Source: Lactuca virosa
Lineage: Eukaryota > Streptophyta > Magnoliopsida > Asterales > Asteraceae
Direction: 5' to 3'
NCBI GenBank assembly: GCA_928212115.1
Contig: CAKMRJ010005412.1
Span: 256,471,262 to 256,535,261 of the forward strand
Length of the DNA: 64,000 bases
Shown: positions 56,593 to 64,000 of the stretch, one piece after another
Numbering within the stretch: the stretch's first letter is position 1
Layout of the letters: every line of letters begins with the position of its first letter
Program-made: the position numbers and the translations under genes
Notes under the pieces: generated by a model
What the model saw: the letters and a program-made list of their open reading frames with translations, nothing else
What the model was told of the DNA's origin: nothing
Databases searched by the model: none

Positions 56593-59077
56593 TGTTACAT
56601 CCCCATTTTCATGGCCAGAAAAGACCGATTTTGTTTATGCTTGTTTGAAAATCAGAGTAACATTTTAAATAAAATATTGCGGAATTTGTCCCAAAACAAA
56701 ATATGATAAAGATTTATCAAAAGCATTTCCAAAGAAATGTATTTCATTAAAAGACTCGGGATGTCATGTTCGATACAGATCAAAAGCATAAACAGTACAA
56801 CATAAGCCTTACTACATTATTTCGTATTTACAGGCCTATAATCCCTTATCTCTCATCCAAACATCTATGCTCATGCGCCACTACCTGTAATACAAGAAAC
56901 TGAGTGGGTCAGGCTTGGAAGCCTGGTGAGCACATAGGGTTTTCAACCCACAATAAATAAGTTTATTAACTTTATCAAACCAAACAAACCCGATTACCCG
57001 TTCCCGTTATCCTCACTTTACGTCCCTAAAGCATCTAACACAAGGGACCTAGTCTAAGGACTTTCATCGGGGTGACAACACGTGCTTCGGGGGTTCCTCA
57101 ACAATTCATGTCAAATAAGACAACCATGTGGGGGATGGAGTACTGCTGGTAAACACACAGTTCAAATAAACAGCTACAGGTTGCGAGCCTGCTAGCGTTC
57201 TACTGGACTGTCTAGAATAGTCCGTGGATGTCATCTATACTCCGCTAGATCACTGGATCATCAATAACATCTATAACGAGGCCTCTCATTATTTTATTTT
57301 GTCACACAGCAACTATTACATCTACCAATGTTTTACCCAACACATTTTGTAGATATAAAATACATATACAGTTTAAATCATTTAAAACATGTATAAAATC
57401 GTTCATCCAGCATAGATAGCACGTATACAGATAATATGCACACACAGCATGTAATTTATATAAAATACTTCATATCTATGTGTAAGCTGAAAGTAACTAT
57501 GCACTCACCTGATTAGGTGGTGACTCGGTACTCGAACAACACTTCGTTATCTCACAACACTTTTTTTCCTTGAGCAAAATCTAGTATCAATACCATTAGA
57601 GTTTAGTTTTAACGTTAACCGCGACTAATTAATAGTCTAGCTATTATTACTATTATATAAGCGTTAAATAACACTCAATATAACTCATAATAATAGCCCA
57701 AATAATTATTTTAAGGACCTAATAACATTACTATAATTATTTAAAAGTTATATTAAAAATTGCGTAGGCGTAGCTCACTTACAACGGGTTTTCTTAAAAA
57801 ACCGGGCTTTGCTCGGAGCAGCGTTTCCGAACCGAAAAACCCTTTTTCTCGGGACTCCGGGAGCCTCGGGGCTTCCTTTGGGTGCTAGGGGGTTTACCTA
57901 GGCTTAGGAGGGGTTAGGGGGGTAGTGAGAGAAAGTAGAGAGAGAAAGTAGAAGTGAATTGGTGAGAAAAATGGTTGGCCCTCGTAGCCCTTTTATAGGC
58001 CGGAGGCTGCTGGCTACGCGCTGCGCTCCTTGGTTCTACGCGAGGCGTTCCTCGGACGCAGGGCGTTCCTTGGTTACGCTCAGCGTTCGTACGAAGACGT
58101 GTCCGAGGCCTGTAGGTGCGACGTGGTCCATCCGAGTCCAAGCGATTCCGAACGCGAGGCGTTCCCTGTACGCGCTGCGTAGCGAGGCCAGGTGTCTCTA
58201 TCCGAAGCGAGGCCTGTGAACAGCAAGGGACGGTTGGGATCGCGCCACGTCATCAATCTAGCAACAGCTTCGCAATTTTCCTTTCCGACTTCTAAAAATC
58301 ATAACTTTTGCATACGAGCTCCGTTTTCGACGTTCTTTATATCCACGCGTAGGCGGGAACGTACTCTACAACTTTCGTTTAGACTCCGTCGGCTAATTTT
58401 GACTTTATTTTAAAAAGTTATATTTTTAACAAGCCGAGACAGGATTGGTCCGTTAAAAATTCATAACTTCTTCATCTGACTTCCGTTTTCGTCTGTCTTT
58501 TTATCGTTACGCTACTATTAACGAGATCTTCGATTCTCGTTTAGGTTGTGTCGGCTAAAAACCGCTCGATCTACTATTCGAATTTCAGGCTGTACACTGC
58601 TAAGCCGAAACTTCGAAAAATCATAACTTCCTCATACGAAGTCAGATTTGGGCATTCTTTTTATGAACGCTCTCGGTTTAACGTATTCTACGACTTTCGT
58701 TTAGATTGCTAAGGCTAAAACTCGCTCTATCGTAAATTCACTATTTACGCTTCCCGGTATCGTGCCGGTTCCATTGCGAAACTTCGACGGGTCATAACTT
58801 CTTCGTTATAACTCGGATTTCGGCGTTCTTTATATCCCCGGAATCCTTGTTTCGACCACTAAAACTTTATGTAAAGATATCGGGCTTATCTCACACTTTA
58901 ATTTTTTTGACGCTTATTTTTATTCTTTATTAATTATACATTTATAAATAAATAATAAGCATATAAATTCACATAATACTCAAATATTTCATCTTTATTA
59001 CATCAAAAAGAGTTACAATAGTTGACCTAGACTATTACATCATCTAAAATGCTTAGCCCTGAAACACGGGCATTACA
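56593..59077 (-). repeat. gypsy-B shared LTR (5' LTR of full copy, 3' LTR of partial copy)
   Basis: This 2485-bp LTR is paired with 49209-51678. It is adjoined by a primer binding site on one side and by a polypurine tract with integrase coding on the other, so it serves two copies. The extra 'agagagaaagt' at about 57934 is a local duplication. Confidence 0.92.
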
Positions 59078-59089
59078 ATTCTCTCCCCC

Positions 59090-59772
59090 TTAGGGTGATT
59101 CCGTCCCGAAATCATGCATCAGCAAACAGATGCGGATAGCGACTCATCATGTCACTCTCTGTTTCCCAAGTGAGATTCAGCCCATTCGAATGTTTCCAAC
59201 GGACTAGCACTAAGTCGACCATCTTGCGTCGTAACTTCTTAGTCTTACGGTCAACAATTGCCTCGGGCTCTTCAATCAGCCTCTTGTTCTCATCCATTCT
59301 TAATTCTGAGATTGGAATTATGTCGGGAACTTCTCCCATGAATTTCCTCAGATAACACACATGGAAGGTGTTATGAATACCATCGAGTTCTTCGGGCAAT
59401 TCCAGCTTGTAAGCTTGGTTCCCAATCTTCTGAAGAACTTTGAACGGTCCAATAAACCTTGGACTTAGCTTTCCTCGTTTCCCGAATCTTATAAGTCCCT
59501 TCCACGGTGAGACTTTAAGCAAAACCGAATCCCCAACTTCGAAGGTCATCGGTCGTCTTTTCTTGTCAGCGTAGCTCTTCTGACGATCTTGAGCTGCTAA
59601 CATCCTTTCCCTGATCACCTTCAACTTCTCAGCAGTCTCATGGACTATCTCGGGGCCCATATACTGCTTTTCTCCGGCCTCAAGCCAACAAGATAGCGTA
59701 CGACAATTCTGTCCGTACAAAGCTTGATAAGGTGCCATATTGATGCTCGATTGGAAACTGTTGTTGTAGGAA
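59090..59772 (-). pseudogene. gypsy-B first copy: integrase C-terminus and chromodomain
   Basis: A 208-codon frame (59112-59738) starts in the integrase (MAPYQALYGQNCRTLSCW) and continues through LKVSPWKGLIRFGKRGKLSPR to the chromodomain (LVLVRWKHSNGLNLTWETESDMMSRYPHLF). It is free of the stop and frameshift found in the full copy at 52016 and 52274. It is cut at about 59772 at the junction with hAT sequence. Confidence 0.9.
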
Positions 59773-60973
59773 ATACGTCATCAATTATTCCTTAGAGAAC
59801 AAACTCAAATGATTTCAGATAACAGTAAGTTGCATCAGCATCTCCGCATTGAGAATAAGTTGCAAATACGTCATCAATTATTCCTTGGAGAACAACACGA
59901 GTACAAGCAAACATGTCAATCAAACTGCAAACGGAACGAAAATGAGAACCCCAACGTGTATCACCAGCTCTTCTTAATGTTCCAACTTAATTCAATCCTT
60001 TACCTGATTCAATTTCACCTAGTTCCAATAATTGTTCAATCTCAGTTGCCTTTGCCTTTTGTAAGTCATCATGACGCTTACTGGAAGCACAAACTACGTT
60101 AATTGTAAAAATTAAGTTTGTGAAAAATTGGTGTACCGGAATAATTTCCCTTGAAGCAGCCACCAAGGCTAGTTGCAATCTGTGAGCAAAGCAGTGAACA
60201 TAATATGCATAAGGGCAATCCTTAAGAACAAGTCCTTGTAATCCATTCCATTCCCCTCTCATATTACTAGCACCATCATAACCTTGGCCACGGATTTTGC
60301 TAACATCAAATTGATAGTGTAAAAGTTGTCTCCACATATTTGTTTTCAAGGTTAATGATAAGGTATCCCTAACGTGAACCAAATCCGAGAACCTTTCCCG
60401 TATGATTCCTTCTGCATCAAAAAATCTCAAAACTATCGCCATTTGCTCTTTTTTAGACTCATCCCGTGACTCATCAACCATGACACAAAAGTATGAGTCT
60501 CCCACTTCGCTACGAATATGCTTTCGAACTTTATTTGCAATAATACTAAGAATTTCTTTTTGAATTTCCCCAGACGTATACTTTGAATTATAAGGAGCTT
60601 TCTCTAATATAACGTTTGCAACTTCATCATTATAAGATGCTAGAAGTTTTAGTAGTTGGAGAAAATTACCATGATTTTTGGAATTAGGAGTTTCATCATG
60701 TCCTCGTAAAGCACAATCTTGGAAGGTCAACCAACGAACCGTATCAATTGAAACTTTTAATCGTAAACGGTTTTTCAATATTTGCGCTTCATTTTGCTTC
60801 ACTATGATATTTTCAATGTGTGTTGCTTGGTTCATCAAGTTTTCAGCAAATGCAACAGCATTTCTATGTTGTGAGCAACCAATGTGTTTCAAGAATGCAC
60901 AATTTTTCCCGTCATTAACTTTTTTCCAATTATCAAATCCTTTAACAGTAAATGCATCGTAACCATGACACAC
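59773..60973 (-). pseudogene. hAT-like transposase core, truncated
   Basis: The frame 59987-60973 carries the end of the TTF-type zinc finger (DAFTVKGFDNWKKV, HIGCSQHRNAV), the DUF4371 region, VMVDESRDESKKEQMAI with the first catalytic Asp, GQGYDGASNMRG, and YVHCFAHRLQLALV. After a stop at about 59985 the same protein continues as GTLRRAGDTRWGSHFRSV to about 59800. The hATC dimerisation domain with the last catalytic residue is absent. The annotation rests on motif recognition of the zinc finger MYM-type protein 1-like family. Confidence 0.82.
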
Positions 60974-61068
60974 ACTTGGTTTATCATTAAATATATAACA
61001 AATAAAACAATAAGAAGCGTATGTTGTTTACTCTCTTCACTTTGGAAAGGTCCTAAATTCATATAAGC

Positions 61069-61374
61069 TCATCTCACTTGTTCCCTTAAATTGACCGGAA
61101 AATCCCACATTTGCTTGCGTTTAGTGGGATCTCTTTCTAGATTCTTCAAATCAACTTCATTAGGATTTTCCTTTTCTTGTGGTTGTGGCTCATTCTCTTG
61201 TAGATTTTCCTTTCCTTGCGGTTGTGGCTCATTCTCTTGTTGATTTTCCTTTTCTTGCGGTTGTGGCTCACTTGTTGAAGCTTTGTGATGTTTACTCTCT
61301 TCACTTTCATCATTAGTTTCTTTATCATCTACCTTTCTTTTGAAAAAATAATCTAAGGTTTTCATCTTTCCCAT
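61069..61374 (-). pseudogene. hAT-like transposase N-terminal segment
   Basis: The likely start is the ATG at 61374 (MGKMKTLDYFFKRK). The segment has three repeats of ENEPQPQ(E/G)KEN and the family motif NLERDPTKRKQMWDFPVN, then a TGA at about 61067. Past the stop the frame continues with YMNLGPFQ but lacks much of the expected zinc finger before 60973. A deletion of part of that domain is likely. Confidence 0.75.
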
Positions 61375-62221
61375 GATTATATCTAGAGAAATCAAAATGA
61401 AGGAACAATTGATTCAATCCAAAATTCAAAATCAAAATTAGAACAATAACCAATAACTCATTTAACAATAACCAAATCAATCTTTGTTTTCACTTTTCAG
61501 TTTTGTTTGAAGCTGACAAGCTGTTAAGCATAACCAAATCAATAAACAAATCTAAAAATAAAAAATCAAACTGAAAACAGCAGCAGCAGTGCAACATGCC
61601 AACACCAACAATAACCAAATCTATAAGTTCATAACTTATAAATCAAATTGGCAAATCGCAAATGACAGCCAAGTTAAAAAAGAAACTCAGTAAAACAGTA
61701 ACGCAGAAATAGGCAACAGATTGACAGAAAACAGCAGCAACAATGCAACACGCCAACACCAACAAGGCAACAATCAACAATCTTACAATCAGAAAAGAAA
61801 GAACAGCTGAACAAGATTCGGGTCTCGGGATGACGCCATGACGGGATTAGTGGACTACGTACCTGATTTCTGTGAATGGCGACTTGGGCACTTGGCGATG
61901 GCGATTGGCGAGAGTGAGACCAGGCGACTTGGCGAGACAGCGACACAAGGCACAAGCGACTAGCGAGACAGCAACACAGCGAACAGCAGGCGAGATAGGC
62001 AGCGAATTGGGCAAATGGGGATGAACCGATTTTGATTTCTTGATACCGCTTGGAGAATTTGGACTATTGGACTAGTCTGATTAGGAATCGGGAGGGGCCA
62101 AAGCCCAAGTTTGAAAATAGCAGGCCTATAACTAATTTTTTTTGAACTACAATTCCTACTTCTAGCCCAAAAATCAGGGGGGGGCCACTGCCCCTCCTGG
62201 CCCCAATAATACTACGCCCCT
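61375..62221 (-). other. hAT 5' non-coding region
   Basis: This 0.85-kb region lies between the transposase start and the element terminus. It contains GGCGA/TGGCGA direct repeats around 61868-61935 and a terminal GGGGGGGCC...GGCCCC inverted segment (62176-62204) typical of subterminal DNA in this family. No protein is visible. Confidence 0.5.
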
Positions 62222-62372
62222 ATATATACCCTCCCGGGTCTGTAGTCTATCCGGTCCGCCCTGGGTATCTTGGCCTACAACACAAAGCAGGAGCTGCCTC
62301 AACCCAATCCCCCAAACTAACAAACATGTGCACATAATATCATATGCTAGCATGCAAGTACACATAGTCATA

Positions 62373-62580
62373 TAGATCTAACGGATCACTAACATGGCAA
62401 CCATCCTATAACCAGGATACCGATCTAACCGATCAATAACATAGCAACCATCCTATAACCAGGATAGTGATCTAACAGATCTCTAACATAGCAACCATCA
62501 TATAACCAGGATACCGACCTACCAGGTCACTAAGCATATCACCATCCTAACTACCAGGATGTAAACCAATAAACATATCA
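62373..62580. repeat. Minisatellite in LTR-E
   Basis: Three to four imperfect units of about 55 bp contain 'catagcaaccatcctataac' and 'caggata(c)cgatctaac'. It sits in the same relative place as the minisatellites of the other LTRs. Confidence 0.8.
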
Positions 62581-63001
62581 TGCAATAAACCCAGATACAA
62601 ATCTGATAAGGGCCGATATTGGTGCCTTAGACCCTATTGATATAGTGAGGAGAACTCACCTCACAAGTAGCTCGAAGTGATAAAGTCAAACTCCACCAAA
62701 TGCAGCTCCAAGTCCAACACCAACATCCACCGATGATCCTCTTCCATACATTCCCAAATTACAAAAATATCCACCATAAGTCAAACTGGTCAACCCTTGG
62801 TTAAAGTCAAAGTCAGTAGCCCATGTTGACCCAACTCGTCAAGTTCCTTAATAACTCAGAAAGTCATAAAACCCTCACTGACTCGCCGAGTTTCCAACCA
62901 ACTCGTCGAGTTCATGCGTGTCCAGAAGTCGGGGAAAACCCTTACTGACTCGTCGAGTCCCCTTACCGACTAGCCGGGTCCATCCAGAACCCAACCACGG
63001 T

Positions 63002-63885
<884 letters not shown>

Positions 63886-64000
63886 ACCACGATAAATCTT
63901 CATCGGACTCGCCGAGTCGTCTAGGCGACTCATCGAGTTCATGCAGTCATTTTCTTATACAAATGTTTTTAAGCCACCCCAAAGCTCCATATTGCAGATC

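Larger units (their letters stand above)
49209..59772 (-). mobile_element. gypsy-B: tandem Ty3/gypsy chromovirus sharing an LTR
   Basis: On the minus strand the order is integrase end of a first copy (59772-59090), LTR (56593-59077), full internal region (51679-56592) and LTR (49209-51678). The two LTRs are nearly identical by eye (a few substitutions and an 11-bp duplication near 57930), so the copies are young. The chromodomain is clear. The left edge is inserted in the gypsy-C LTR after ACACG. The right edge is replaced by hAT sequence, so the duplication cannot be checked. Confidence 0.9.
59773..62222 (-). mobile_element. Truncated hAT-type transposon (zinc-finger MYM/TTF-type transposase)
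   Basis: The element keeps a 5' end on the minus strand at about 62222 (TAGGGGCGTAGTATTATT, a terminus typical of plant hAT elements), followed by a long non-coding region, a Pro/Gln-rich N-terminal exon and the transposase core. The C-terminal part and the other terminus are missing where it meets gypsy-B at 59772. A 31-base segment at the junction (59771-59802) repeats at 59864-59895. The exact left boundary is uncertain by a few bases. Confidence 0.75.

Overview
This window is plant nuclear DNA, from a dicot and most plausibly the daisy family. A lettuce-like genome would fit the abundant Tekay-type LTRs that begin TGTAACA and carry ACTCGTCGAGT-type palindromes, but the species cannot be proved from the sequence alone. 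One ordinary host gene is visible: a three-exon gibberellin 2-oxidase (32105-37506, + strand), complete and with all catalytic residues present. Almost everything else is retrotransposon or DNA-transposon sequence, largely stacked in two nests on either side of the gene.

Left nest (1-26507). Five insertion levels can be read from broken element boundaries. The outermost is a Ty1/copia element on the minus strand (copia-3, 22341-26507). It is cut by an Athila-type element (20368-22340). That is cut in its gag by a Ty3/gypsy Tekay-like chromovirus on the plus strand (gypsy-A, 10175-20367). Gypsy-A is cut in its integrase by another copia (copia-2, 1-225 plus 8172-10174), which is cut in its leader by a younger complete copia (copia-1, 226-8171, CTTTT target duplication). 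Gypsy-A is a tandem in which a partial left copy and a full right copy share the middle LTR.

Middle (26508-39219). Two solo LTRs with perfect 5-bp target duplications (27257-28975, TCGAT; 29338-31029, CAATT) are followed by a foldback MITE and then the gibberellin 2-oxidase gene. Its 4.3-kb first intron holds a 1.17-kb Mutator-like foldback element with a 9-bp target duplication. Downstream lies about 0.7 kb of unidentified, decayed, possibly coding sequence.

Right nest (39220-64000). A minus-strand Tekay-type LTR starts at 39220 and appears to resume at 62223. It is apparently split by about 22 kb of later insertions: gypsy-C (40067-49208), gypsy-B (49209-59772) inserted in the gypsy-C 5' LTR, and a truncated hAT-type transposon (59773-62222). 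Gypsy-B is a second tandem with a shared LTR. Two short hAT-like non-autonomous elements with 8-bp duplications also sit in the split LTR.

The most interesting patterns are (1) a T-rich 67-bp canonical intron at the gag/protease junction of gypsy-A, which would make Pol expression depend on splicing; (2) consensus splice signals inside the LTRs of several chromovirus families, enclosing family-specific minisatellites; (3) family-specific CpG palindrome arrays on one or both sides of LTR TATA boxes, one of which also occurs in copia leaders; and (4) a roughly 100-bp sequence module shared by two gypsy LTR families and the Mutator-like element. All boundaries were read by eye.
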